DNA of 64,000 nt from Streptomyces agglomeratus (GCF_001746415.1 NZ_MEHJ01000001.1:620001-684000), one strand, 5' to 3'. Shown: positions 18,376 through 27,618, counted from the first letter of the stretch. The notes: generated by a model not told the origin, from the sequence alone. Numbers and translations: made by a program.

Positions 18376-19028
18376 TCACCGGTTGGGGCTTCGGGTGGGT
18401 TCCTGTTTCTTCGCGCTGTGCCGTGACGGGTCCCGGTCTTACCCGCGCTCCGGTCGATGCCGACCGCGCTGCCGGTATCCGGCAGTGTCCCGGGTTCGGT
18501 CTCGACCACGAACGATGCGAAGTACCGGCCCGCGCTGTCCTTGATCACGGTCACCGTGGAGGGAGACGAGGGCAAGGACCTAGACCACTTCACGGCCAGA
18601 TCACCGACCTTGGGAAGCCGCAGCTTCCCACCGGCCGTCACCTTCCATCCGGCGTTCGCAGTGAAACGGATAGCCTGGCGGGTGTCCTTGCGAGACTTGA
18701 AACCAGGTGCACCCATGCGCGGGCGCTTGCCCTTCAGACCGTCGAAGAAATTCCGGTACGCGATGTCCAGATCCCGAAGAGACTGCTGCAACACAACCGA
18801 CGACACCTCGGCGAGCCAAGCCCGCTCGGGAGTCTTCTTCGCAACGGTCAGCTGCCTGGACAGCTCACCGAACGCAACAAACGGCAGCCCCGCGCAACGA
18901 GCGGCCTCACGGACACGAAGCGCGTCATTGAAGACAACCCGAACACACCCGAACGCCCGCCCCAACGCCAGACGCTGACCGGCACTCGGGTACACCCGAA
19001 ACGAATACCGAAGCTGCACGATGACCAC
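18376..19028 (-). pseudogene. tnpB: TnpB (IS605 OrfB) remnant with internal deletion
   Basis: From the GTG at 19028 the protein follows TnpB (VQLRYSFRVYPSAGQR, LRDLDIAYRNFFDGL, APGFKSRKDTRQAIRF) up to AVGID, the first RuvC aspartate. It then jumps straight to a family-like C-terminal tail (KQEPTRSPNR then TGA at 18376) in another frame. The rest of the RuvC fold, the zinc finger and the remaining catalytic residues are missing, so RNA-guided cleavage is impossible. The start lies 15 bp from the divergent tnpA start. Confidence 0.85.
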
Positions 19029-19043
19029 ATTACCCTTCGGTTT

Positions 19044-19316
19044 ATGTCACCACATGGAACCCCAACCCCGGTATACGCACCGGCAGTCACGTCTTCTCCT
19101 CCTGGTGACTACCCGCCCAAAGCCCAGCTCTCCAAACTGCTCAACTCCCTCAAGGGGGTCAGCTCCCGCAGACTCCGTCAGGAGTGCGACAGCCACGTCC
19201 GCCGGTACCTGTGGGGCGGACACTTCTGGTCCGGCTCCCACTTCGCCGGCTCATGCGGCGGGGCGCCACTGACCGTGGTCAAGCAGTACATCGAGAACCA
19301 GAAGCGGCCCATCTGA
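19044..19316 (+). pseudogene. tnpA: TnpA (IS200 HUH transposase) remnant with internal deletion
   Basis: The 90-residue frame has the TnpA start (MSPHGTPTP) and C-terminal half (YPPKAQLSKLLNSLKGVSSR, YLWGGHFWSGSHFAGSCGGA, VVKQYIENQKRP). The HUH metal-binding motif that should precede YPPK is deleted, while the Tyr in VVKQYIENQ, probably the nucleophile, is kept. It should be inactive as a transposase. Confidence 0.85.
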
Positions 19317-19374
19317 CCGACATGCCGAAGGCGCAGGGAACTCCGGCGCTCCGCACCTCCGGGTCAACAATGCG

Positions 19375-19400
19375 CTTCACCCCCACCCTGAAGGGTGAAG
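19375..19400. repeat. IS605-type end hairpin (tnpA side)
   Basis: CTTCACCC and GGGTGAAG form a perfect 8-bp stem with a 10-nt loop, 58 bp after the tnpA stop. This fits the left-end hairpin. Confidence 0.65.
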
Positions 19401-19562
19401 CACTTGGCAAGATCAGAGGCAGACGCCGGTGCGTTAGTTACTGCGGACCGGCAATCATGCGGTGCGGTCAGGAGGGAGTCAACTCTGTCGGCGCACAGCG
19501 GCGTTGGGTCGCGCCCCTCATGCCCGGAGGATGTCGTGGAACCGGTCACCTAGCATCCGGTT

Positions 19563-20366
19563 ATGGCGATGTTCGTACACGTGACCTCGGCGGCGAACGC
19601 GCCGCGCATCCGACGGTCCGGGATCCGCGCAGCCGGCTCCGGGCAGGGCGGCCTGCGTGGGGTGTACTGCTTTCCCGTACTGCCGTCGTACACCCTCACC
19701 CACCAGTGGCTACGTGAACTGGCCCGTTTCGGCAGCAGGGGAGGGATTGTGGCCGTCCACGTGCGACTGGACGACGACCAGCTCGTACTGGTCGGACGCT
19801 ACACGGACCGGACGCGCGATGCCCAGGCCACCGTTCCCGCTGCCGAGGCGGTGCGGCGGATCGCCGCTCTGGACGATCCGCGGGGGTGGGAGGTGTTCGT
19901 GCCCCGGGCGATCGGGCCGCGCGAAGTGCACCGCATCCGCACCGCGCCACAGGGGGTGGGCTGGCGTTACCAGCCGGACGCGCACGGCGTCCGCCCCTGC
20001 ACCTGCTTCGGGTGCCGGATCCGCGGAGGGTACGGGGCGCGGCGCCTGCGCGAGCGGATGCCGCACCCGCTGGACGGTCCGCCGCCACCGGCCAGGGTGC
20101 TGCTCGCCCGGGTGGCAGCAGCCGGTGAGCCCGGCGACCCTGCCGTGCTGCGGGAGGTGCTGCACTGGTTCGGAACGCGTCGACGGGGCCCGCTCTCCCA
20201 GCTGACCGGGCTTGCTGCCCATCCCGACCCCAGTGTGCGGGAGGAGCTCGTGTGGGCGGTCGTCCGCTGGTCCACCCCTGGGGTCGCCGAGTTGCTGGAC
20301 GGTCTCGCCGAGGACCCGCACGCGGACGTCCGGGAGGCGGTGGAGGCGGTCCGCGAGTCACCGTGA
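19563..20366 (+). CDS. hypothetical protein with possible ADP-ribosyltransferase-like N-terminus and HEAT-like repeats
   Basis: A 267-residue soluble protein. The N-terminal half (MFVHVTSAANAPRIRRSGIR, then GVYCFPVLPSYTLTHQWLRE) has the layout of DarT/KptA-like folds, where an opening H-T is followed by a small-residue loop and a Gly-rich strand; this is a pattern-level impression, not a firm assignment. A CTCFGCRIR cluster follows near residue 146, possibly binding metal. The C-terminal third has two or three alpha-helical repeats (GLAAHPDPSVREELVWAVVR, EDPHADVREAVEAVRES) of the HEAT/PBS-lyase type. It stands alone between the IS remnant and the GntR gene. Confidence 0.65.
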   Translation: MAMFVHVTSAANAPRIRRSGIRAAGSGQGGLRGVYCFPVLPSYTLTHQWLRELARFGSRGGIVAVHVRLDDDQLVLVGRYTDRTRDAQATVPAAEAVRRIAALDDPRGWEVFVPRAIGPREVHRIRTAPQGVGWRYQPDAHGVRPCTCFGCRIRGGYGARRLRERMPHPLDGPPPPARVLLARVAAAGEPGDPAVLREVLHWFGTRRRGPLSQLTGLAAHPDPSVREELVWAVVRWSTPGVAELLDGLAEDPHADVREAVEAVRESP

Positions 20367-20420
20367 TCGCCGGCCGAAGGCGGCACGGCGGGGTGACCGG
20401 CCGCATCGTGGGCACAGGGA

Positions 20421-20486
20421 GTCCACGCTGTGGTCGGCCGGATGGCGGATCGCGTCCACGTTGTGGTCGGCCGGGTGGCGGATCTC
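20421..20486. repeat. 33-bp tandem duplication
   Basis: Two adjacent 33-bp copies beginning GTCCACG and ending GGCGGATC differ at three positions. They lie in the gap before the GntR gene. There are only two copies and no spacers, so this is not CRISPR; it is a simple duplication or a paired binding site. Confidence 0.7.
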
Positions 20487-20593
20487 GTTGCTCTGCCGCT
20501 GAAACCGCAGGTCAGACGGATGTGTACGGGCCGTCAGGTGGCGCAATACTGCGGCAACACCATCGGAGTGCTTCTCCTTGTACGTTCCCTGCC

Positions 20594-21361
20594 ATGCCAG
20601 CCGAACCCACCCCCGCCGCCCTCCCCGTCGCCGCCGCGCGCCGTCGGCGGCTGCGTGCGGACCGGGCCCGGCAGCTCGCCGACCTGCTGCGGCACCAGAT
20701 CCTGGCGGGCGGCTTCCCCAGCGGTGTCCTGCCCTTGGAGGACGCCATTGCCGCCGACTACCGGGCCAGCCGCAACACCGTCCGGCAGGCTCTGGACCTG
20801 CTGCGCGGCGAGCGACTCGTCGACCGGCAACCCGGCGTCGGCACCGTGGTGGTCTGCGTGAAGTACCCGCACGGGCTCGACCGCCTCCAGGGCCTGGCCG
20901 AGACCCTGCACGAACACGGCCGGGTCACCAACGAGGTCCGCACGGTCGGGCCGGTCACCGCGCCAGGCCCGGTGGCCCATCGGCTGGGCCTGCCCGAGCA
21001 CACCGACGTGCTGTGTATCGAGAGGCTGCGCCGCCTGAACGGACTTCCGCTCTCCCTGGACCTGTCCTATCTGCCCATGGACGTGGGCGGTGAACTGCTG
21101 GGCTGCGACCTGGAGAACACGGACGTGTTCCGGCTCCTGGAGTCGCTGACCGGCGCTCCGCTGGGCCATGCCGAGATCACCCTGGAGGCCGTCAACGCCG
21201 ACGCGCACTCCGCCGCGGTGCTCCAGGCCCCCCGCGGGGCCGCCGTACTGATGCTGGAACGACTGACCTGTCTGTCCGACGGGCGGCCGGTGGACCTGGA
21301 GTTCATCCGGTTCCGCGGCGACCGCATCACCATGAGCGGCCTGTTGCACCGCTCCGTCTGA
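20594..21361 (+). CDS. GntR-family regulator (HutC/UTRA type)
   Basis: A 255-residue regulator. The winged helix spans residues 25-90 (ADLLRHQILAGGFPSG, DYRASRNTVRQALDLLRGER, then QPGVGTVV). The rest is a UTRA ligand-binding domain with ERLRRLNGLPLSLDLSYLP and ERLTCLSDGRPVDLEFIRF. ATG at 20594 is preferred to upstream codons that run through a tandem repeat. It is the first gene of a same-strand set (ferredoxin, ABC transporter, flavoprotein) and very likely controls that operon in response to its substrate. Confidence 0.9.
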   Translation: MPAEPTPAALPVAAARRRRLRADRARQLADLLRHQILAGGFPSGVLPLEDAIAADYRASRNTVRQALDLLRGERLVDRQPGVGTVVVCVKYPHGLDRLQGLAETLHEHGRVTNEVRTVGPVTAPGPVAHRLGLPEHTDVLCIERLRRLNGLPLSLDLSYLPMDVGGELLGCDLENTDVFRLLESLTGAPLGHAEITLEAVNADAHSAAVLQAPRGAAVLMLERLTCLSDGRPVDLEFIRFRGDRITMSGLLHRSV

Positions 21362-21429
21362 TCCCTGAGCTTCCCGCCCTTCCGTTCCCTGTTGTTCCCG
21401 GCCCTGCCGGGGCCCCTTAGGAGACCACC

Positions 21430-21657
21430 ATGCCTCTCGTTCCGCAGCGCGCCGACGTGCCCGTGACCATCGACGAGTCTCAGTGCATCGACGGCTGCAC
21501 GCTCTGCGTCGACATGTGTCCTCTCGACTCGCTCGCGATCCGCGAGGACAACGGCAAGGCGTACATGCACGTGGACGAGTGCTGGTACTGCGGCCCGTGC
21601 GCGGCCCGCTGCCCCACCGGCGCGGTCACCGTCAACATGCCCTACTTGCTCCGGTGA
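21430..21657 (+). CDS. 2x[4Fe-4S] ferredoxin, AprB-like
   Basis: A 75-residue ferredoxin. The first cluster site is CIDGCTLCVDMCP (CX3CX2CX3CP, one residue longer than the usual CX2C opening) and the second is CWYCGPCAARCP. It should pass electrons to or from the flavoprotein encoded downstream; the pairing recalls AprB with AprA of adenylylsulfate reductase, or ferredoxin-linked fumarate reductases. A TTAGGAG ribosome binding site precedes the ATG. The next gene starts 14 bp after the stop. Confidence 0.9.
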   Translation: MPLVPQRADVPVTIDESQCIDGCTLCVDMCPLDSLAIREDNGKAYMHVDECWYCGPCAARCPTGAVTVNMPYLLR

Positions 21658-21671
21658 AAGGTCGAACTCCC

Positions 21672-23024
21672 ATGCCCCGCGAAAGAAACCCCCTCCTCCC
21701 GCTGCTGCCGGTCGCCCTGCTGCTCCCCCTGGCCACCGCCTGCGGCGGTTCGGCCGACGCCGACGGCAACGCCGAAGCGAAGACGGTCACCGTGACCGTC
21801 GGCTACCAGTCCAAGACCATCAACACCGTCACCGCCGGCACCCTGCTGCGTTCCCTCGGCTACTTCGAGGAGGAACTCGCGGCCCGCGGGAAGAAGGACG
21901 GCACCACCTACAAGGTCGAGTGGCAGGACTACGCGACCGGCGCCCCGATCACCGCCCAGATGACGGCCGGGAAGATCGACATCGGTTCGATGGGAGACTT
22001 CCCACTGCTGATCAACGCGGCCCGCGGCAAGCAGCTGGGGCAGCCGACCCGGTTGGTCTCGGTCACCGGCTACAACCTGCGCGGCGGCCTGAACACCGTC
22101 GTCAGCGCGCCCGGTTCGCCTCTGCGCTCACTGGCCGGCCTTCGCGGCAAGAAGGTGTCCACCAGCGTCGGCTCAGCCGCCGACGGCACCCTGGTCCGGG
22201 CCCTCCGGCAGGCCGGCATCGACCCGGACAAGGGCATCCAGAAGCTCAACCAGCAGCCCAGTGTGGGCGCTTCGGCCCTGACCGCGGGCAGTGTCGACGC
22301 GCTCTCCCAGTTCGTCGCCTGGCCCGGCAAGCAGGCCTTCGAGGGCAAGGCCACCGCTCTGTACGACGGGGCCGAACTGAACCTGCCGACCTTCCACGGT
22401 GTCACGGTCCGGGAGAAGTTCGCCAAGCAACGGACCGGGATTCTCGACGACTTCCTCAGGGCGCAGCGGCGGGCCACCGACCACCTGCGCGCCCATCCGG
22501 TCACCGCGGCCGAGTCGGTGGCGAAGGTGACCGGGCTGCCGGCCGAGGTGGTCTACCTCTACAACGGCGCCCAGGGCATAGCCACCTTCGATCCCGAGCT
22601 CCGCCCGGAGCTGATCGCCGCGCTGAAGGAGGACGTACCGGTGCTGAAGGCGGCCGGTCTGGTGGGCGACGTCGACGTAGACGCCTTCGTCGACCCGGCG
22701 CCGCTGAGGCGGGCCGTACGGTCCGCGGCCTACCCGAAGGCGGGCACCGCCAAGCCCGAACTGTGGCTGAAGGGCGCGAGCACCACCCGCTCCTTCGACA
22801 GCCCCAAGGAGCTGTTGAAAGCCGCGAATGGCGCCGACGTCCGGGCCGCGTACGTGCCGGACGCGCTGACCGGCACCCTGTGGTTCGCCGACAAGGCGGT
22901 GTGGGTAGCGGACGGCAGCGAGCTGCGCGCCTTCGTCACCCCGGCGAGTGCGAAGAGGTACGTGGACGCTCACGCGGGGGCGCGGGTCATCCGTTACGCG
23001 GACGCCGTGAGGCTGGCGTCATGA
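21672..23024 (+). CDS. ABC-transporter binding lipoprotein (TauA/SsuA type) with NosL-like C-terminus
   Basis: A 450-residue lipoprotein: the signal peptide ends in the lipobox ATAC, followed by an NMT1/TauA/SsuA-type binding fold ([40 protein letters not shown]). Family members take up sulfonates, nitrate, thiamine precursors or similar anions. The last 70 residues, from about [20 protein letters not shown] through [18 protein letters not shown], look like the NosL fold of copper-chaperone-like lipoproteins but lack its MGH metal motif. The stop overlaps the permease ATG (ATGA). Confidence 0.85.
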   Translation: MPRERNPLLPLLPVALLLPLATACGGSADADGNAEAKTVTVTVGYQSKTINTVTAGTLLRSLGYFEEELAARGKKDGTTYKVEWQDYATGAPITAQMTAGKIDIGSMGDFPLLINAARGKQLGQPTRLVSVTGYNLRGGLNTVVSAPGSPLRSLAGLRGKKVSTSVGSAADGTLVRALRQAGIDPDKGIQKLNQQPSVGASALTAGSVDALSQFVAWPGKQAFEGKATALYDGAELNLPTFHGVTVREKFAKQRTGILDDFLRAQRRATDHLRAHPVTAAESVAKVTGLPAEVVYLYNGAQGIATFDPELRPELIAALKEDVPVLKAAGLVGDVDVDAFVDPAPLRRAVRSAAYPKAGTAKPELWLKGASTTRSFDSPKELLKAANGADVRAAYVPDALTGTLWFADKAVWVADGSELRAFVTPASAKRYVDAHAGARVIRYADAVRLAS

Positions 23025-23908
23025 GCGTGGGCCGCCGGCTGCTCCGCCTGGCCTCGCTGGCCGCGGCCCTCGGGGTGTGGCAGCTGCTGACCTCGCTGGA
23101 CGTCAACCTGTGGCTGCGGTTCGAGCAGTTCCCCACGGTCGGCGAGGTGGCCTCCGCCTTCGCCGACCGGGTCGGCACCGCCCCGTACTGGCAGGACTTG
23201 GGCCACAGCCTGCGCCGGATCGTGGTGGGTTTTGTGCTGGCCGCGTTGGCGGGGGTGGCGGTCGGAACGGCCGTCGCCCGGTCGCGGTGGGCCGCCGACC
23301 TGCTGGGCCCACTGGTGGAGGTGGTGCGGCCGGTGCCGGCCATCGCGCTGGTTCCGGTCGCCATCCTGCTGCTGCCCACCAACGAGCAGGGCATCGTGTT
23401 CATCACTTTCACGGCCGCCTTCTTCCCGGTGGTGGTGTCGACCCGGCACGCGGTCCGGGCGCTCACCCCGGTGTGGGAAGAGGCCGTACTCACCATGGGC
23501 GGCGGCCGGCTCCGGGTGCTGTTCTCGGTGGTGCTGCCGGGAGCGCTGCCGGGCATCTTCGGCGGCCTGTCGGTGGGCATCGGCGTTTCGTGGATCTGCG
23601 TGATCTCCGCGGAGATGATCTCCGGCGAGTACGGGGTGGGCTACCGCACCTGGCAGGACTACACGATCGTCGACTATCCGGGGGTGTTCGTCGGCATGGC
23701 CACCATCGGCGCCCTCGGGTGGCTCACGTCGACCGCGGTGGAACTGCTGGGCCGTCGCGCCACCTCCTGGCTGCCCCGCCCGGCCGCGCGGGGAGCCGCC
23801 GGCGCACCGCGTCCGGCGTTCCGCAGGGCCGCCCGCACCCGGGCGGACGCCGCCGAACCCGCCGCCACCATCCGCACCGCTGTTCCCCGGAAGGAGCCGG
23901 TCCCATGA
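23021..23908 (+). CDS. ABC-transporter permease (TauC/SsuC type)
   Basis: A 295-residue membrane protein with about six hydrophobic segments and the inner-membrane-protein signature [20 protein letters not shown], which contacts the ATPase (EAA loop). [14 protein letters not shown] is typical of sulfonate/nitrate permeases. It starts within the binding-protein stop and its own stop overlaps the ATPase start, so all three are translationally coupled. The final 50 residues are a hydrophilic Ala/Arg/Pro-rich tail not usual for the family. Confidence 0.9.
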   Translation: MSVGRRLLRLASLAAALGVWQLLTSLDVNLWLRFEQFPTVGEVASAFADRVGTAPYWQDLGHSLRRIVVGFVLAALAGVAVGTAVARSRWAADLLGPLVEVVRPVPAIALVPVAILLLPTNEQGIVFITFTAAFFPVVVSTRHAVRALTPVWEEAVLTMGGGRLRVLFSVVLPGALPGIFGGLSVGIGVSWICVISAEMISGEYGVGYRTWQDYTIVDYPGVFVGMATIGALGWLTSTAVELLGRRATSWLPRPAARGAAGAPRPAFRRAARTRADAAEPAATIRTAVPRKEPVP

Positions 23909-24660
23909 GCACCACGACCCTGCTCGCCCTACCCGCGCCGCCGGGCGCCGAACTCGTCCTGCACGACGTACGCCTCGGCCACGGGGACGGCGCTGCCGTC
24001 CCCGGCACGGTGGCGCTGCGGATCGCGCCGGGGGAACTGCTTGCCGTGGTGGGGCCCTCCGGCTGTGGCAAGTCCACCCTGCTGCGCACCGTCGCCGGGC
24101 TGCTGCCCCCTCTCGACGGGCAGGTCACCCAGGACGGTGAGCGGATCGGACAGCCCGCCGCCGACCGCGCGCTCGTCTTCCAGCACGACGCCCTGCTGCC
24201 CTGGCGTACCGTCCGCGCCAACGTGGAACTGCCGCTGGCGATCCGCCGGGTCCCCCGGGCCGAGCGGCGGCGGGCAGCGGCCGACTGGCTGGACCGGGTC
24301 GGTCTGGCAGGGCACGCCGACAAGCTGCCGCACCAGTTGTCCGGCGGGCAGCGGCAGCGCGTCCAGCTGGCCCGCGCCCTGGCCGGCCGGCCCCGCGCGG
24401 TCCTGATGGACGAACCCTTCGGCGCGCTCGACGCGCACACGCGCGCCGAGATGCAGGACCTGCTGGTCGACATCCTGCGGGACACCGGCGCCACCGTCGT
24501 CTTCGTCACCCACGACGTGGACGAGGCTGTGCACCTCGGCGACCGGGTCCTGCTGCTCGGCTCCGGACAGGTGCTGGACGTACCGCACCCGCGTGCGCGC
24601 GACGCCCGGCACGCGCCCGGCACCACCGAACTGCACCGCCGCATCCTCGAATCCCTCTGA
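23905..24660 (+). CDS. ABC-transporter ATPase (TauB/SsuB type)
   Basis: A 251-residue ATPase with Walker [11 protein letters not shown]-loop [10 protein letters not shown], signature [15 protein letters not shown], Walker [13 protein letters not shown] and H-loop [15 protein letters not shown]. It powers the importer made with the two preceding genes. ATGA overlap with the permease gives the start. The flavoprotein gene follows by 32 bp. Confidence 0.93.
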   Translation: MSTTTLLALPAPPGAELVLHDVRLGHGDGAAVPGTVALRIAPGELLAVVGPSGCGKSTLLRTVAGLLPPLDGQVTQDGERIGQPAADRALVFQHDALLPWRTVRANVELPLAIRRVPRAERRRAAADWLDRVGLAGHADKLPHQLSGGQRQRVQLARALAGRPRAVLMDEPFGALDAHTRAEMQDLLVDILRDTGATVVFVTHDVDEAVHLGDRVLLLGSGQVLDVPHPRARDARHAPGTTELHRRILESL

Positions 24661-24692
24661 AAGCCAAGCCAAGCCACCCGAAAGGCACCTCC

Positions 24693-27464
24693 GTGGACAC
24701 CCTGGTGGACACCCCGCCGGCCATCCCCGCCCTCGCCGACGCGACCGAACTGTCCTGCGACGTCCTGGTCATCGGCGGCGGCACCGCCGGCACCATGGCC
24801 GCGCTGACCGCCGCCGGACGCGGCGCGCGGGTGCTGTTGCTGGAGAAGGCGCACGTCCGGCACTCCGGCGCCCTCGCCATGGGCATGGACGGCGTCAACA
24901 ACGCGATCATCCCGGGCCGGGCCGAACCCGACGACTACGTCGCCGAGATCACCCGCGCCAACGACGGCGTCGTCGACCAGTCCACCGTCCGGCAGACCGC
25001 GACCCGCGGCTTCGCGATGGTGCAGCGCCTGGAGTCGTACGGGGTGAAGTTCGAGAAGGACGAGCACGGCGAGTACGCGGTGCGCCAGGTGCACCGGTCC
25101 GGTTCGTACGTGCTGCCCATGCCGGAGGGCAAGGACGTCAAGAAGGTCCTCTACCGGCAGCTGCGGCGTCGCGAGATGCGGGAGCGGATCCGCATCGAGA
25201 ACCGGGTCATGCCGGTCAGGGTGCTGACCCACCCGGACGACGGCCGGGCCATCGGCGCCGCCGGGTTCGACACCCGCACCGGGCGGTTCGTCACCGTCCG
25301 GGCGGGCGCGGTTATCCTGGCCACCGGGGCATGCGGCCGGCTCGGTCTGCCCGCCTCCGGCTATCTGTACGGGACGTATGAGAACCCCACGAACGCGGGC
25401 GACGGGTACGCGATGGCGTACCACGCGGGGGCCGCGCTGACCGGGATCGAGTGCTTCCAGATCAACCCGCTGATCAAGGACTACAACGGGCCGGCGTGCG
25501 CGTACGTCGCGAACCCGTTCGGCGGGTACCAGGTCAACCGGCACGGCGAGCGGTTCGTAGAGTCGGACTACTGGTCGGGACAGATGATGGCCGAGTTCTC
25601 GGCCGAACTCGCCTCCGACCGGGGTCCGGTGTACCTCAAGCTCAGTCATCTGCCGGACGAGACCATCGCCTCCGTCGAATCGATCCTGCACACGACCGAG
25701 CGGCCCACCCGCGGCACGTTCCACGAGGGCCGCGGCCATGACTACCGCACCCACGACATCGAGATGCACATCTCGGAGATCGGGCTCTGCGGCGGGCACT
25801 CCGCCTCCGGTGTACGGGTGGACGCGCACGCCCGCACCACCGTGCCCCGGCTGTACGCGGCCGGCGACCTGGCCTGCGTACCGCACAACTACATGATCGG
25901 CGCGTTCGTCTACGGCGATCTGGCCGGCGAGGACGCCGCACGCCACCGGGCGTACGAGGGCGAGCTGCCCCAGGACCAGCTGGCCGCCGCCCACGACCTC
26001 GTCTACCGGCCGCTGCGCAACCCCGGCGGGCCGCCGCAGCCGCAGGTGGAGTACAAACTGCGGCGGTTCGTCAACGACTACGTGGCACCGCCGAAGACCG
26101 GCGCGAAGCTGTCCCTGGCGGTGGAGGCGTTCACCAGGATGTCGGGGGAGATCGACGGGATGGGCGCGCGCACGCCGCACGAACTGATGCGGTGCGCGGA
26201 GGTCACCTTCATCCGGGACTGCGCGGAGATGGCCGCCCGCGCCTCACTGGCCCGGACCGAGTCGCGGTGGGGCCTGTACCACGAGCGGCTGGACCACCCG
26301 GGGCGGGACGACGCGGGCTGGCTGCACCATCTCGACCTGCGCAAGTCCGCTTCGGGGGCGATGGAGTTCACGGCGCGGCCGGTCGAGCCGTACGTGGTCC
26401 CGGTGCCGGAGTTCGCTCCGGCACCCGGACCGGAGAGGTGGCTGGGCGAGGTCGCGCTGGTGCCGGTGGCCACGGCGGGGCCGCGGGACGCCGCCCCGGC
26501 CGCCCGCCCGGCCACGCCTCCGGCCGCGCCCTCGGCCGCGCGGGACGTGGCAGCGCCGGCCACGGTCGAGGCCCTCGATGTCTCCGCGCCCAGCCCCGCC
26601 CTCCTGCGCCTGCTCTCCCTCGCCGAGGAGTCCCCCGACCTGGACGCGCTGCGCCCCTACCTGGACGACGCCGACCCGGCGGTGCGGGCGGCCGCCGTGG
26701 CCGCCCTCGGTGAGACGGTGCCGGCCGGCGCCGGGCCCGCGCTCGCCGAGCGCCTGCGGGACGCCGCGCCGCAGGTCCGGGCCGCCGCCGCGGCCGCGCT
26801 GCGCGAGCTGGTCGAAGTACTGCCCGCCGAGGCGCGGTTGGGGGCGGGGCTGCGGGAGGCGCTGGACGTCCCCGACCCGGCCGTGCGGGCCGCCGCGCTC
26901 GACGTGCTGCGCGCCCTGCGACTGGGCGACGCCGGGGTGTACGCCGCCGCGCTCGCCGACACGGACATCGACGTACGCATCACCGCCGTACGGGCCCTGG
27001 TCTCGGTGGACGCGGTCGCGGAACTGGCGGTCGCCGCCGCCGACCCGGCCCGCGAGGTCCGGGTCGCCGTGGCCCGCGGCCTCGCGGCCGTGCACTCCCC
27101 GGCACCCGCGCCGCTCGACCCGCTGCTGGCCGACGCGGACCCGCTCGTCCGCGCCGCCGCGCTCGCCGCACTGGCCGCCACCGGCTGCCCGCCCCCGTAC
27201 GCCGCGCGGGCCGCCGCGGCGCTCGAGGACCTGGCCTGGCAGGTCCGGGCGGGTGCTGCGACCGCGCTCCGTGCGGCGCCGCCCGCCCTGGCGGTCCCTG
27301 CCCTCTCCGGTGCCCTCGCCGACCCGAACGCGGATGTCCGCAAAGCCGCCGTCCTCTCGCTCCTCCCCCACCGCACCGAACCCGGGGCTCGGGCGGCCCT
27401 CGCCACGGCCGCCTCCGACCCGGACGCCGATGTCCGCGCCTACGCGTCCCGCGCGGCCTCGTGA
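24693..27464 (+). CDS. AprA/fumarate-reductase-type flavoprotein fused to HEAT repeats
   Basis: A 923-residue fusion. Residues 1-600 form an FAD-binding oxidoreductase: the dinucleotide site is VLVIGGGTAGTMAALTAAGR, then LEKAHVRHSGALAMGMDGVN, FGGYQVNRHGERF, GGHSASGVRV and LYAAGDLACVPHNYMIG. The order and spacing fit AprA (adenylylsulfate reductase alpha) more closely than succinate dehydrogenase; the His in GGHS aligns with the AprA substrate His. A Pro/Ala linker follows, then residues 630-923 carry about eight HEAT/PBS-lyase repeats (pattern DPAVRAAAVAALGE). The start is GTG at 24693 with GAAAGG upstream. With the AprB-like ferredoxin and sulfonate-type importer it likely oxidises or reduces an imported sulfur compound; the direction and substrate are inference. 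Confidence 0.88.
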   Translation: MDTLVDTPPAIPALADATELSCDVLVIGGGTAGTMAALTAAGRGARVLLLEKAHVRHSGALAMGMDGVNNAIIPGRAEPDDYVAEITRANDGVVDQSTVRQTATRGFAMVQRLESYGVKFEKDEHGEYAVRQVHRSGSYVLPMPEGKDVKKVLYRQLRRREMRERIRIENRVMPVRVLTHPDDGRAIGAAGFDTRTGRFVTVRAGAVILATGACGRLGLPASGYLYGTYENPTNAGDGYAMAYHAGAALTGIECFQINPLIKDYNGPACAYVANPFGGYQVNRHGERFVESDYWSGQMMAEFSAELASDRGPVYLKLSHLPDETIASVESILHTTERPTRGTFHEGRGHDYRTHDIEMHISEIGLCGGHSASGVRVDAHARTTVPRLYAAGDLACVPHNYMIGAFVYGDLAGEDAARHRAYEGELPQDQLAAAHDLVYRPLRNPGGPPQPQVEYKLRRFVNDYVAPPKTGAKLSLAVEAFTRMSGEIDGMGARTPHELMRCAEVTFIRDCAEMAARASLARTESRWGLYHERLDHPGRDDAGWLHHLDLRKSASGAMEFTARPVEPYVVPVPEFAPAPGPERWLGEVALVPVATAGPRDAAPAARPATPPAAPSAARDVAAPATVEALDVSAPSPALLRLLSLAEESPDLDALRPYLDDADPAVRAAAVAALGETVPAGAGPALAERLRDAAPQVRAAAAAALRELVEVLPAEARLGAGLREALDVPDPAVRAAALDVLRALRLGDAGVYAAALADTDIDVRITAVRALVSVDAVAELAVAAADPAREVRVAVARGLAAVHSPAPAPLDPLLADADPLVRAAALAALAATGCPPPYAARAAAALEDLAWQVRAGAATALRAAPPALAVPALSGALADPNADVRKAAVLSLLPHRTEPGARAALATAASDPDADVRAYASRAAS

Positions 27465-27593
27465 ACGTAGTCGACCGGCGGCTCTCCAAGCGGAGTTCGA
27501 CGCTTCCCATGCCGTACGAAGACCTGCCGCGCCGGGCCCGCCGAGGGTGCCGGGCGCGTCGCCCGGACAGGTCCCGGACAAGGGTGTGACCAG

Positions 27594-27618
27594 CCCGGAC
27601 AGCCGGCGGCTGTCCGGG
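27594..27618 (+). terminator. hairpin after the flavoprotein operon
   Basis: CCCGGACAGCC and GGCTGTCCGGG form a perfect 11-bp stem with a 3-nt loop, 130 bp after the flavoprotein stop. It lacks a T-run but is the strongest structure in the gap and probably ends the operon. Confidence 0.55.

Larger units (their letters stand above)
18325..19402. mobile_element. internally deleted IS200/IS605-family element
   Basis: An element of about 1.08 kb with divergent tnpA and tnpB remnants and a subterminal hairpin at each end (18334-18353 and 19375-19400), the structures recognised by the HUH transposase. Both genes have lost internal segments while their termini and both element ends remain. This is what a non-autonomous derivative, mobilised by a full TnpA elsewhere, would look like. 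Exact ends cannot be set without a related copy. Confidence 0.8.

Noticed and set aside
18376..19028. Functional TnpB nuclease
   Set aside because: Only the first RuvC aspartate remains; the rest of the catalytic domain and the zinc finger are deleted.
20421..20486. CRISPR-like direct repeats
   Set aside because: Only two adjacent 33-bp copies with no spacer between them and no cas genes.
24693..27464. Succinate dehydrogenase or L-aspartate oxidase
   Set aside because: No SdhB/C/D or nadA/nadC neighbours; the ferredoxin partner and GGHS/PHN motifs fit AprA-like proteins better, although the exact substrate is open.
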